NCBI GenBank assembly: GCA_963555705.1
Contig: OY743180.1
Span: forward strand, 32,148,129 to 32,212,128
Length of the DNA stretch: 64,000 nt
Reading direction: 5' to 3'
Source: Ligustrum vulgare
Lineage: Eukaryota > Streptophyta > Magnoliopsida > Lamiales > Oleaceae
Within the stretch, counting starts at the first letter, position 1. Every line of letters starts with the position of its first letter. Of the stretch, positions 31,614 through 43,616 are shown piece after piece. The position numbers were made by a program, and so were the translations under genes. The notes beneath the pieces are model-generated. The model did not search any database and was not told the DNA's origin. It saw nothing but the letters and a program-made list of their open reading frames with translations.

Positions 31614-34379
31614 CACTACAACAAAATGAATCTTTTACGGCGTGCAATGTATGCCGTAAAACTGTTTTTACGGCGTGCAGCTGCACGCCGTAAAAGATCA
31701 TGCCGTAAATATTTACGACGTGCAAATGGTTTTTTATTTTTAAAAAAAATATATATATTTATATTATTACCAACCAACATATAATAATTACAAACAAAAT
31801 TATACACATTAATTCATATAAAATCCTGTTTTACACTATTTTGGTAAACAAAAATATTTAATATGGCTCAATACATAATAACAAAAATGTACATCTACAA
31901 CTTCATCTTCCAATTCAGACATTGTTTGAATGAAACCATACCTTCCACCCAGAGCCTGCAATACAAAGATATAAGAAATGTCAAAATCATTAATACAAGT
32001 GCAATATAAGTATATAAGAGGTGTCAAAATCATTAATACAAGGTGCCATGTCCACTAGTTAACCATTTACTTTAAAGGGTGAAACTCATCACAAGTACTA
32101 TTAAGAAACCAATCGAGCAATACCAGAATTTATTTATGTCTAATATTACATGTCAAACAAACATGTTAGATTACCTGCTCGAGCATGAGAATCCAACTTT
32201 TTGATTATCCCACAAAATCAAGTAATAATATTAAAGACTAGTTGTTACGTAGAATTCGTAACTTAAATAATTTTTAAAGAACACAAGTAACTATCAATAA
32301 GATATGCATACCTTTCGTCATGATAAACATAGGACGGAGATCCCCCTAACATTTCAATTACTATGGTTTTGAGCAAAACCTTCAAAAGTGAAATTTATAT
32401 GGTTATAGATGGGATTACTTGGAAAATATATTGAGCAATTCTAAGGAGACATTATTTGGAGACATTTTTAAGTGACATTGTGACATGTTACACATTCATT
32501 GGGTTGTAAAAATAACTACTACATCACTTACTATTTCACCACCCAATGAATGTGCATCATATCACAATGTCACTTAAAAATGTTCTTAAAAAATGTCTCT
32601 CTAAAATTATTGAAATATAAATGGAGGTTTATAAATGATGTGATCTTTTTTTCAAGACTTAAATATCAATCAGACCTTTTGGTATTATTTTTTCACCATA
32701 GTCAACTATACTATATATATAGTTCTAGACTAGATCTGCGAGAGAGAGATACTGACTTAGAAAATATGAGATATTTGATATTGACCTCACCAGAACTCTA
32801 AAGGACATGTAGGAAGATGGTGTGTTTCTAATGGAAAACTTCATAAAACTTTTTAAAATAAGAAAAAATACATTGACTTACATCAGTTTCTTTTTCTATT
32901 TTGTGGAGACAATAATAATTACTTATAGGTTCCATTGTAATCCTTGAATTAACAGAATAGAATCATATGACAACTTAAGAACCCAGTCCATAATCACTTG
33001 GTGTTAAGTGGAATGCCTAAATTCTTAAAACCAGTTCTTGGTTTTCTTAAGTGAAGCAAGGCCTTTATGTCTTGACACACGTCCCTTTATAAATGACTCA
33101 GGATCTACTGAAATAAAGGAAAGACAAAAACTAAAGAAATGAGTCTTAATCAACTAACATGGTAGACAAGGATTAAAGAGATTTCCACTGAAAAATATGT
33201 CTCATATACATATTTAAAGGATGATGGTTAGTGTAACAAAACTTTAGAATAATAGTTTAAATTAATAAATAAACAATTTTTTTGAAGACTTCGATAAATT
33301 ATCATATATCAATCAGGAGTTTAGTTGGCATTGGACCCTACTATTTCATTGTGAAATAAATCAAATTATTATTGAACAATATATTTTGAGGTGACAGATA
33401 ACTCTTAATTAATTAGTAAAATCTGTCAATTATTCTTAGCTCTCGCAATTCTTCTGGACATTCCCTGTGAATAAACATCAAAGACTATACAACTTCTTCG
33501 TGAAAAAGAATTTCGCAAGCAAAACCCAATTGGTAAAATAAAAAACCAAAAAATGAACCACCACAAAAAATCCCTAAATAAGCTCTTAATTACTTAATCC
33601 ACCTTTAATTCTCGCAATTCTAACGTAAAATCAGTAGCATTACAGCAAAAGACAATAATATTGTCAAAATCAGCACAATTTCACAAAACAAACAATAACC
33701 GATTCATCACAATTTCGAAATTCCCAAAATGCATTTCATAGCTAAATCAATTAAGACAAGCTTAAACACTTCTAAATAATATTCGGAAATGACATGCACT
33801 TATATAAATTCAAACAAACAAAAAACTCATAAAATTAAAAAAAAATTTGGTCATGTAAAATTCGAGTGAAAAAATTACAAAAAGAAGGGAAAAAAACCTT
33901 CTTAATCAGCCGGAGGGGGGGGGGGGTGGTCTGTGTCTGTCATTTGCGTGATTTGATTAGTCCATGACAGTGAGTCCAGGGACGAAGATGACAGCAAACG
34001 AAGTCAATAGAGTCACTGAAAATTGAAGCCTGAAGCATTGAAGATGAAGACTGAAGTTGATGCCATGAAGCGGGAAGCTGCGTGACTAGGGACAGAGGGG
34101 GCTCTATTTTTCAGATGTTGATTTTTAGATGAATTGTGTTTGGGCTTACGAACCTAAACCTAGTAGTAGTGGGCTTGGATTGGGAAGATCAGTACTGACT
34201 GAGGTTTTACGGCATTTATCTTGGCCTTGTTTACGGCGTGCAATAAAGTACGCCGCAAATGCTATTGCCAGTATTTACGGCATGCTAGGTATTGCATGCC
34301 GTAAATACCAAATTTTACGGCGTGCAATTATGCACGCCATGAATACTAAATTTTAGCGGCCCTTTTACGGCGTGCATTT
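31614..34379 (+). mobile_element. CACTA-like DNA transposon, non-autonomous, right terminus missing
   Basis: Begins CACTACAACAAAA and splits the Athila RT. AAT before it (31611-31613) and at 34380-34382 fits a 3-bp TSD. Both ends carry many copies, in both orientations, of TTTACGGCGTGCA (31630-31720 and 34207-34375), like CACTA subterminal transposase-binding repeats. The right end lacks the expected ...TAGTG terminus. No transposase is recognised. The interior is AT-rich with a poly-G run (33913-33926). Confidence 0.7.
31900..31960 (-). other. Possible captured exon
   Basis: On the minus strand a good acceptor (TTTGTATTGCAG) precedes a short open stretch reading ALGGRYGFIQTMSELEDEVV. It looks coding-like, but I do not recognise it. 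Confidence 0.25.
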
Positions 34380-34380
34380 A

Positions 34381-34430
34381 ATGGAAGGGGAAAATGGTAA
34401 TTCCTATGGAAGGGGAAAATGGTAATTCCT
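34381..34430. repeat. 25-bp host duplication at the CACTA junction
   Basis: The 25-bp sequence starting ATGGAAGGGGAAAATGG is present twice in direct tandem (34381-34405 and 34406-34430). It encodes part of the Athila RT (YHFPLP on the minus strand). Confidence 0.85.
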
Positions 34431-36600
34431 AGTAGCAGTGTTGAGCTTGCGATAGTCAATGCAAACTCTCAACTCCGTCACCGACCTTATTGGAATAAGC
34501 TCATTATTTTCATTTTCCACCACTGTGACACCTCCTTTCTTTGGCACTACTTGCACGAGAGTTACCCATGCACTATCCGAGATTGGATAGATAATACCCG
34601 CAACAAGCCACTTCACCACTTCGATTCTCGAAACTTCTTTCATATTAGGATTCAACTGACGTTGATGCTCCACCGAGGGTTTGAAATCATCCTCCATAAG
34701 AATTTTATGCATACACAATGAAGGAAAAATACCTCAAATATCCAAGATGGTCCATCCAATATCTTCTTTGTGCTCCCTCCATACCCGAAGCAATTTTTCT
34801 TCCTCCACTTCATTCAAAGAATTAGAAATAATGACCGGAAGGGTAGAAGATTATCCCAAATAGGCATACCTTAAATGAGAAGGAAGAGACTTTTGTTCGA
34901 GAGTAGGTGCTTTCTTGAGAGATGGCAATGGTGGTGAAGAACTCTTCTTCAACTCCTCAAATTAGGGAGCTTTCTTGTGTTGATATGGTGGCGAAGCTTC
35001 CAAGTAGTGAGCCATTTTTTTTGACTTCTTGATCTTCATCCTCAATATTCGAAGAATGGAAAATGCAAGATTCTAGTGGATCCTTAGAAATCCCACGTCT
35101 GAAAGAGTTGACCACTAGATGATCAATTGCATCACCCAAAAACATGAGTTGGACTCGGAGGGATATTTAATGGCCTTCAACACATTGAAAGTGACTTGCT
35201 CATCTTGCACCCTCAATATCAATTGACATTGTACATCAATAAGAGCCCTCCGGGTTTCTAGAAATGGCCTTCCCAAAATTATTGAAATGTCTGGTCTTCC
35301 TCCATGTCAAGAATAATAGAGTCCGTCGGGAAGATGAATTTATCCACTTTCATAAGAAGATCCTCAATGATACCCTGAAGATATTTGATGGATCTATCTA
35401 CCAATTGTAGAGACACAGTGGTTGCTTTAGCTTCTCCCAATTCCGGTTTCCAGAAAATGGACAAATGCATCAAGTTAATGCTAGCACCAAGATCATATAA
35501 AACTATACTAAAATTAATATCACCAATAGTGCATGAAATAGTAAAACTGCCTGGATATTTGATTTTTGGAGGTAGTTTGTTTTGAATGATTGCACTACAC
35601 TCCTCCGTGAGCATCACCGTCTCATGCTCTTCAACATTTCTTTTGTTGGATAGAATATCTTTCATGAACTTGGCATTTGAGCCAAGGCATCGGCGAAAGG
35701 AATGTTGATGTGTAGCTTCTTGAACACCTCAAAAAAATTTCCAAATCGACTATCAAGCTTTTGTTTTTGCAACCTTTGAGGAAAGGGAATATGAGGAACA
35801 TAAGCTTTTATTGGTGTTGGAGCCTTTGATGATGATGGTTCTGGTTCACTTTCATTGGGCACCTCAACAACTTTTTTGGGTGTTTGAATGGACTCATTTT
35901 CTTCAATAGGAGCCTTGTTTGATTGAGTCATTGGTTGTGGAACCATGATCTTGGGTAATTGTACCCCACTCCTTGTTGTAATAGCTTGAACATTCTCCCT
36001 TGGATTTGTTTCGGTGTTGCTAGGAAAAGCTCCTTGTTGCCTTTTCGAGAGAAGTTTTGCTATTTGGCCCACTTGTTTCTCCAAATTTTTCAAAGAGGCA
36101 TCATTGCATTCTTGATATTGCAATTGATGATTTTCTAATTTGGTGATAGCCTCTTCCCATCCCTCTTTCTTTTCTTGTGTCTTTGGATTCAACACATTTT
36201 GATTGTTGCCATAAGATAGATTGGGATGACTCCTCCAACCGGGATTATAAGTAGGAGCATATGAATTGAACCCTTGGCATTGGAAGTTTTGAGTATAAGC
36301 AACTTACTCGATAGATGAAGAACCATTTGCCACCAATGGACACATTGAGTTTTGATGATTAGCCCCACATATCTCACATACCGGAGAGGTTTGAACCATG
36401 TTGACGGGCCGAGAAGTTGAAGTAGAAAGGCCTTCCACCTTCTTGGCTAGAGAGTCTATTTTTGACAATACAAGTGCAAAATAGTCACCCCCACGTGCAC
36501 CACTAGAACTCTTTGGTGCACCTCTGTCCGGCCACATAGCACCTTGTGCACTCATAATTTCAAACAAGTCATAAGTTTCTCGAATGCTCTTGTTTGTTAT
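34383..36600 (-). pseudogene. Athila-type gag, protease and N-terminal RT
   Basis: Minus strand, from the right: a gag C-terminal region with a CX2CX3HX4C knuckle (CEICGANHQNSMC, about 36370); a coiled-coil-like KNLEKQVGQIAKLL (about 36090) followed by ITTRSGVQLP; a protease with the Athila form DLGASINLM (about 35490); and the RT start with VVPKKGG and LRVCIDYRKLNTATR (about 34440). Several frameshifts and stops. The 5' part of gag is cut at about 36601, where an opposite-strand gag begins. Confidence 0.8.
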
Positions 36601-37971
36601 GGACCCATTAGAGCATGAATCAACATTTGAACGTAAAATTAGTGAAATTACAGCATTAGGTGCTAAGTTGGATGCGTTGACGAAGAAAATTGACAGTATG
36701 GGTGTGCAGACAGTCAATTCAGTTCAAACAGAGCTGTGTGATTTTTGTTTTGAAAATCACACTATAAATTTCTGTCTCATGCAACAGAGTCAATCAAATC
36801 AAGAACAAGTCAATTTCGTGGGAAACAGGCAACATGGTGGTCCTTATTCACAAACCTACAACCTAGAATGGAAAAACTACCCCAACTTCTCCTGGTCTAA
36901 TAATCAGAATGTTCAGCGTCCACCTGGTTTTCAACAACAGCAGCAAACACCATCTCAAAAAACTATGGCAGAAAATATGGATATGTTAATTCAGCTGGTA
37001 AAAAGTTAGAATGGTGAAATAATGAATCAAGCAGCTAAGATTAAGAATTTGAAGAGACAAATGGGAGAGTTGGCAGCTAGCAGTGCAACAAGGCACGCAG
37101 GACAGTTACCCAGTAATATTGAAACGAACCCTCGTGAGCATGTTAGTGCAATAACAAGGAGTGAGGTTCAGCTATCTGAAGTGACTGTAGAGGAATATGA
37201 AAAGCAAAAGAACCAGAAGAAAATTGTGGGGGAAGAGCATAAAAGTGAAAAAGAACAGAGGTCAACTTCAGAAACTCAAGAAAAAGTGGAAGAAGAAGTT
37301 CTAGTTCGACCTCTAGTCAAAGCATATGTACATCCAGTTTCATATCCACAAAGACTGAGAAAGCAAAATCTGGAGCAGGAATTTGGGAAACTTTTGGAGA
37401 TTTTTAAGAAATTACATATAACATCCATTTTTCCGAAGCTTTAGCCCAAATGCCCCTCTACTTGAAATTCATGAAAGAGATGCTGTCAAACAAAAGGAAA
37501 TTGGTTGATCATGAAACTGTAGCTCTTAGTGAGGAATGAAGTGCAATTATCCAAAAGAAGTTTCCACAGAAACTAACAAATCCAGGGAGTTTCTCTATCC
37601 CTTGTACTATTGGTAAATTTACTTTTGATAATGTATTGTGTGATCTTGGTGCCAGTGTCAATTTAATGCCTTTGTCTGTGTACAAAAAATTAGGTTTGGG
37701 AGATCCTAAACAAACAAATATCATGTTGAAGCTTTTCAACGGGTCTATACAGTATCCATATGGGATAGTGGAGAACGTGATTGTAAAAGTGGACAAGTTC
37801 TTCTTTCCAATTGACTTTGTGATCCTTGATATGGAAGAAGACTCTCAGATGCCCCTGGTATTTGGAAGACCATTTCTTGCTATGGGACGAGCTCTCATAG
37901 ACATCGAAAAAGGCGAAATCATATTTAGGGTCGAGAAGGAGCAAGTTACTTTTAGCATTAAGCTAAGATAG
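36601..37971 (+). pseudogene. Athila-type gag-protease, plus strand, 5'-truncated
   Basis: Three open segments. The first (to 37009) has a CX2CX3HX4C knuckle (CDFCFENHTINFC) and a Gln-rich stretch. The second (37022-37444) has LKRQMGELAAS, PSNIETNPREHV and YPQRLRKQNLEQEFGKLLEIFKKLHI. The third (37636-37971) is a protease with CDLGASVNLMPLSVYKKLGLG and FGRPFLA. Stops separate the segments. No RT follows. About 240 bp further on comes GAGAGGCAACCCAACC, a sequence that normally follows the Athila pol. It is therefore a gag-protease-only derivative. Confidence 0.78.
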
Positions 37972-40900
37972 GAACCTGAAGATCAGAATGAAAGCTGTTG
38001 AATTGAAGGAATTGTGCAAGCAAAAGATGGATGGAGGGAAAAGAAAGAGAAAAAGCCTAACATTCCTCAACCAACAGATAAAACAGAGGTTATGAAATTA
38101 AAGAAAGTGAGAAAAAGAGTTGAACAGTGCAAGGCTGGAAATTGCAAGATGTGTAAGGCTTTGAAGTTCTCTTTCAAGCCTCCATGATTTTGAAAAGCAA
38201 AAAGTCGAGCTTTAGACTTAAAACGAAGCGCTTGTTGAGAGGCAACCCAACCTATCTTCCCTCTTATTTATTATACTTTCATTATTTATTTTACTGTTGA
38301 AATTTTAGATAAATGCATAATAGGTAACCTGTTTTGAGTGTTGTGCATGTTTCATGTTAAGACACTTTGCATGTTAGTCTATTGGTGCATATTTAGGTAT
38401 ATTTTTAATTTGCATGTTTTCATTAGGATAGGTTTTTATCGTCATCCCAAACTCACACACACACTAGTTTAAATCATGAAGATGATGTTTAGGAGTTCAT
38501 GTTGTAAATCATGAAGTGATTAAGGGGTCAAAAACAGGTTTTAAACTCAAAAAGAGAAAATTTACCACTCTGCCGGAACTGCCAGGTGATCAAATGGTTG
38601 AACTATCACGCGATCGCGCGAATTAATTTAAAATTTTAATTTGCTACAGAATTTCACTACGCAATCGCTGGCACTCAAGTAGGCAATCGCTTGGCTATAT
38701 GGGACCAAATTCGACAGGTTAAGCGCTTTTCCTCATTCTTTCAACTTCAAACATTATAAACTCGTTTTCTCTCCCCTAATCACCTCATATTTGATCTTAC
38801 ATATTGTGTTCATGTCATCATAACTTTGCTGCATCAAATACCATTGCTTAGATCACTTCAAAATTAAACACAAGGTATGATAACTTCACTTAATCCATGA
38901 TTTCATTAAATGTGTGAAGTTTTCTTTTGATACATGAAATTCATGTTATTGAGACCTGGAGTCTGAGCTTATGTTAGTTGTTGGAGAATGTGATTGGTGC
39001 TTTAATAGGTAAAATTTTTGGGTCAATCCATGTATCCAAATTTATGAACATTCTTTGATTTTTTGCAATGCATACCAAGTGTTCGAAGATATGCCACAAA
39101 GACATTTACGTTCAAATTTGACAAAATCTCTCGAGCATTTATCTTCATGACATGTGTATCAATGATTTTGTGTGTGTAGTTTATGAGTTAGTTCATAACA
39201 TCACATTAAAATCATGAAAACCATTTGTGCATCATGGCAGCCCCATTGCACCTGAGAACGAACTTACGTCACCTACTTTTCCACATTGTTTCATGACCTT
39301 ATTGATCTTCAAATGAGCTAAATTTTTAATATATTGTTGACCATGCTGTGAATTTTAACTTATCAAAAGATGGCTCAGGAAAACTTGTGTTTTTCTAGGA
39401 AATGTCGGGGCGTGAACATGTGTAGTCGACCAATTTTGAAAATTCAAAATTATGCTTTAACTTTAGTTTGGGGGTGTGGTACTGAAATTCCATTATTTCT
39501 TATTGGTATATATGACTTCTAATGTTACTTATCTCTTATTCGCAAGGTAAACACCAATCAAGTGTGCAATACAAGGAAAGGGTCGACTTCATCCAAAGTG
39601 TCATCCAATAGAGACTCCAAAACAATGAGACATCTCCTCTACACTTGGGAAGTTCTCGTTCTCTTTCTTATGTCAAGTTTTGCATATTCTTATTTATGTG
39701 GCAAACATTGAGGACAATGTTCATTTCAAATTTGGGGGTGGATAATCTCATTATTTCCATATTATTGCTTTTCATTTTATGTTTTCATTCTATTTTATTG
39801 GGATAAAATAAAAAAAATTAAAAACTTTGTTGACATGTATATTGCCTAGAATATAGTATGAATCAATTTGTGCTTATTCTTGAAAATTGGACAACATGAA
39901 AGCATGAACTTATTTTTGACTAGTTATGTTTTGCTTGATTCCATATTCATTGCGCATATAGCCAGTGTTGGATAATTGCTTGTGTGGAGGATTTTTTTTT
40001 TTTTAATACATGTGGGGCAAAGTTTATGCAATTTGAACTTAGAAATGACTTGAAAATCCTTGAACTTAGATCATTAGACATCCCATCCCTAAATTAGAAC
40101 CAATTATGCTAAAAGGCAAGTTTGGGGGTAAAATTGTTGGAATTTGTATGTATTGATAGGTTGGAGGTCTGTGGTTCTTGGTTTTGTACTTTAGTCATTG
40201 CAGTTTGGTCAACGGGTATAAACAATTTCCAGCATAATAACAAAAAAATGCTGAATGTCTTATTCTGCTCTTCAAATGCCTTTTTGACTCGAGTAATCAA
40301 GTCTGAGGGGTCATTCAAACCTGGTGCCCTAAAGCCATCTGGCTTGGGAGTCATAGACCTAAAGCTCGCTACAGGAGTCAATTAGAAAGCAAGTACGGAG
40401 AGTGGACTTATACATAAGACATTAAAACATATTTAACTTTTCTGTTTAAGCCTTTATGACTCGGGCAAGTACGTCTTAGGGGTTCTTTGAACCTGGTACC
40501 CTAAAGCCAACTGGTTTGGGAGTTTCCGATCCGAAAGCCCGCTACAGGGGTCATATAGAAAGAAAGTATGAAAAGTTCTGCACAAAGATGGTTAAAGGCA
40601 GGGACAATTAAAAGAAAAAGTCGTCCATCAAAAGAAAAAAATATAAATGCATGGTATAGCTTAGTTGAGTGAGCTGTGGTGGTTGAGGTTGTAGAATTGG
40701 GGACTACTTTCTTTTGATTTGTTGGGCACGTATGTTTCTGATTCTGACTGCCTTGTGTGGAAAAAGCAATGAAAAATGTTGAGAACCCACATAGATAAAA
40801 ATCCAGGATGTGAGAGAAAAGCAGAAAGTGGTGATCATCCATGAGCGTTGCAAGGAAAATCATTAGATTCATTAGGGTGACCACATGGGATTCGGGCTGG

Positions 40901-41181
40901 ATTGTGCATCACAAGCGACACAGTGTTAGGTATATCCTTTGCATGAGTAAGAGTTTGATATTGACTATTCACATACACACTTGAAAATCTGGCATGATAT
41001 AACTAGAATTACTTTGCATTGTTGTTCATAACTCTTGCTGAAGTATAAAGTAATTTGGATTATGGAGGCATATGGTAAACATGTTGACAGAAAAAAAAAA
41101 TATTTGCTCTTTTATTTCTTTGATTTTGTAGTTTATTTTTCATTGTTCGAGGACGAACAATAATTCTAGTTTGGGGGTATT
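37972..41181 (+). other. Long non-coding 3' region of the Athila-type derivative
   Basis: No coding sequence recognised. It contains four TTTGGGGGT polypurine-like motifs (39467, 39731, 40121, 41170), the last abutting the 3' LTR. A diverged duplication of about 170-bp period lies at 40288-40570 (GACTCG...CCTGGT.CCCTAAAGCCA...CGCTACAGG). Confidence 0.65.
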
Positions 41182-43616
41182 TGATAAGTTTATTATATAC
41201 ACTTACTTGTATGTCTAAAGTAGAATATATTGTTGACGTTTTGGAATAATTGCTATCAAACTAGTCTGTATTTGTTTACTTTTCAAAAAATATCCCAAAA
41301 GATAAAGAATGAAGCAATTGATTTGAAAAATGTACAATTGGATGTAAATTAGAGTTAAATTGAGCAAATGAGGAGTAATAACATCAACCGGGAAACCTAC
41401 ATGGTGCCTGATGTGATCCCGGGAGGGGGTCACAACGAACACGTGGAATTAACGAAACAAAGATATGAAAGATCCAGATTCAGCCAACAAACACAATAAC
41501 ACAATAATTAAAATACTGGAAAAGATAAGATTGACGATAGGACCTGGACCCCACAATCACGATGCAATGAATGACGATGCGGATTGAAGAACCGAGGTTT
41601 TCGAAACGCCACAAGGGATGTCAAACTCCTTGATAAGTTTCTGATTGGAACGCCACAAATATTCAAGAAAATATTTGATAAGTTCAATTGACTGTTCTTC
41701 AAGAACAAGAAAAAAGGAATCCTCCTTTTCTAGAGAGAAAATTCTCACTTCAATTCAATAATATTCAAAGTTGTCGTTTCTTAATGAAAAACAAAGCAAT
41801 ATAATGCAAAACTGACCTAACTAGGTTTAGCCGCTAATTGGACCCAAAACATAGAAGTAAATAATTAAAAAAAGGGAATTAAATTAAAAAAAACACGAAA
41901 TCTGGAAAAATAGATGTTACGGCCGTAACAATGTCACTTACGGTTGTAAGTGACTCTCTGTTAATGAGTTACGGCCGTAACAAGAACTCTCCCGGCCATA
42001 AGTATCAATTTGCTGAATTACTTCAATTCCACCAGAGAAGGAGTTACGGCCGTGAATTATTATCTTACGGGGCCGTAAGTATAAAAATCTTGGAATTCTT
42101 GTTTTTGACCCGAGGGGCTGTTACGGCTGTGAACAACTGATTTTACGGCCGTGAATGTGCCCTTGGCCTCCAAACCTTGCCCCTTTGATTTGGCTCGACC
42201 CCTTTGTCTTCTCGGGTCGATTCCAGCATGAAACTTGTGTCGTTTCTCGCGTAGATCACTGTCGCATTGCCGATAGGTCGACTTCTCCTTTGGTCTCCTA
42301 CTTCGGATCACATCAGCGCCAAAGTGAACGAATCACAAGTTGGAGGACCTAATTGAAGGAATTAAAAGCTAGAACGAGCAAACTGAGAAGATTCCAAAGT
42401 TTGAGGAATAAATCGCAACAATTAAAAGTCGAGGACTGAAGGGGCAATTAAAAGTCCGGGACTAACTTATACAGCCGAGAAAAGTGGAAAATTGCACTGA
42501 AGGGTCTCACTACACGATCGCCGGAGTTAATACCACGCGATCGCACTGTGGTGTAAATTTATAACCCGAAAGTTTTATGAGCTTCCACGTGTTCGCTAGG
42601 GTTTAAATCACGCGATCGCGCGCTTATCCGATTGGGCCGACTATGGGCTTTTTCTCGCGATTTTCAACAGAATTCTCTCTTTCTTGACCTAGGTTTCTCC
42701 AAAACCTATATATACAACACATGAGGCACGAGATCTGGACATTTTCCTCTCCATAGAGCGAGCTACAATTGAGATTTCAATATCAAATTCTTGAAGAATC
42801 AAGCATTACAAAGGGATGTGAATTGAAGACAATTGAAGAATCAAAACTGGTGCAAGATTTCCATTCTTTATATTGTTTTTCAATGATCGTTTATTTTTAT
42901 TGTTTTTGTTCTTTCATAATGATGTGTAACTAATTTCAATGTTGGGATGAACGATGTAGTCTAGTTATTTTAATTCCATATTCCTTTGTTTTAATGATTC
43001 AATGCATGTGTTGATTTATTATCGCGTTTAATGCGTGAATGAACTAGCCACTCTTTCATGATTTAATGTGTTATTTCCATAATCCGAGATGTGAGTTAAT
43101 AACATAGATCTAGGTAATAAATCCGGTAATTGAACGAGAGATAGAGATATGCTCTTGTTAATATTGCGGTCGTGTGTGAATTCTTGTGTGTAAGGTATCT
43201 AAATAAGGAATATTCGGACCCGCTATAGAGATACAATGTTGACTTATTTTTGTAGGATTGATTTAAACTCGAGAGAGGAATCTCAAGTTAAATTAGTGAA
43301 TTCAATCGAACACATATTTAGAAAATAGAATCTGGAATTGGAATTAATTTAATTGGCTAGGTGAATTCGTGAATCCCAACTACCTTACAATCGTTTTTAA
43401 AACAAAAAAAAAAAAAAAAATTAATTCTTTGGTTTAATTTCTTAGTTTTAGTTCATAATCACAAATTCTCTTTGTCTATTCAAACAAAGTTTAGAACTAA
43501 AATATTTCGGTAATTAATAGCAGTCTCGGTGGGATGATAATCCGGACTCTAAGGCCCACTTTATTACTTCTCACGATCCATACACTTGCGAGGATATTTA
43601 GCTTCGCGAGATATCA
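41182..43616 (+). repeat. 3' LTR of the Athila-type derivative, interrupted by a solo LTR
   Basis: Starts TGATAAGTTTATT after the polypurine motif and ends GCGAGATATCA, with inverted ends TGATA/TATCA. Without the insertion it is about 1.5 kb. GCGATCGC palindromes (about 42535 and 42613) lie before a TATA box (CTATATATAC, 42706). Confidence 0.72.
41409..42315 (-). mobile_element. Solo LTR of a chromovirus-like family, 907 bp
   Basis: Ends TGATGTGATC and GATCACATCA, flanked by GTGCC (41404-41408) and GCGCC (42316-42320), a 4-of-5 TSD. No internal region is present. It carries about eight TTACGGCCGTAA-type motifs (41917-42155; perfect at 41917 and 41969), like the LTR at 23112. On the minus strand its order of blocks matches that LTR, so it is probably a related family. 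Confidence 0.82.

Noticed and set aside
34404..34440. CACTGCTACTAGG as the missing right CACTA terminus
   Set aside because: This sequence encodes the conserved host RT segment NTATRNYHFPLP, so it belongs to the Athila element, not the transposon end.
40109..40884. ORFs of 87-127 codons on both strands
   Set aside because: They fall in the duplicated non-coding 3' region of the Athila-type derivative and have no recognisable domain.
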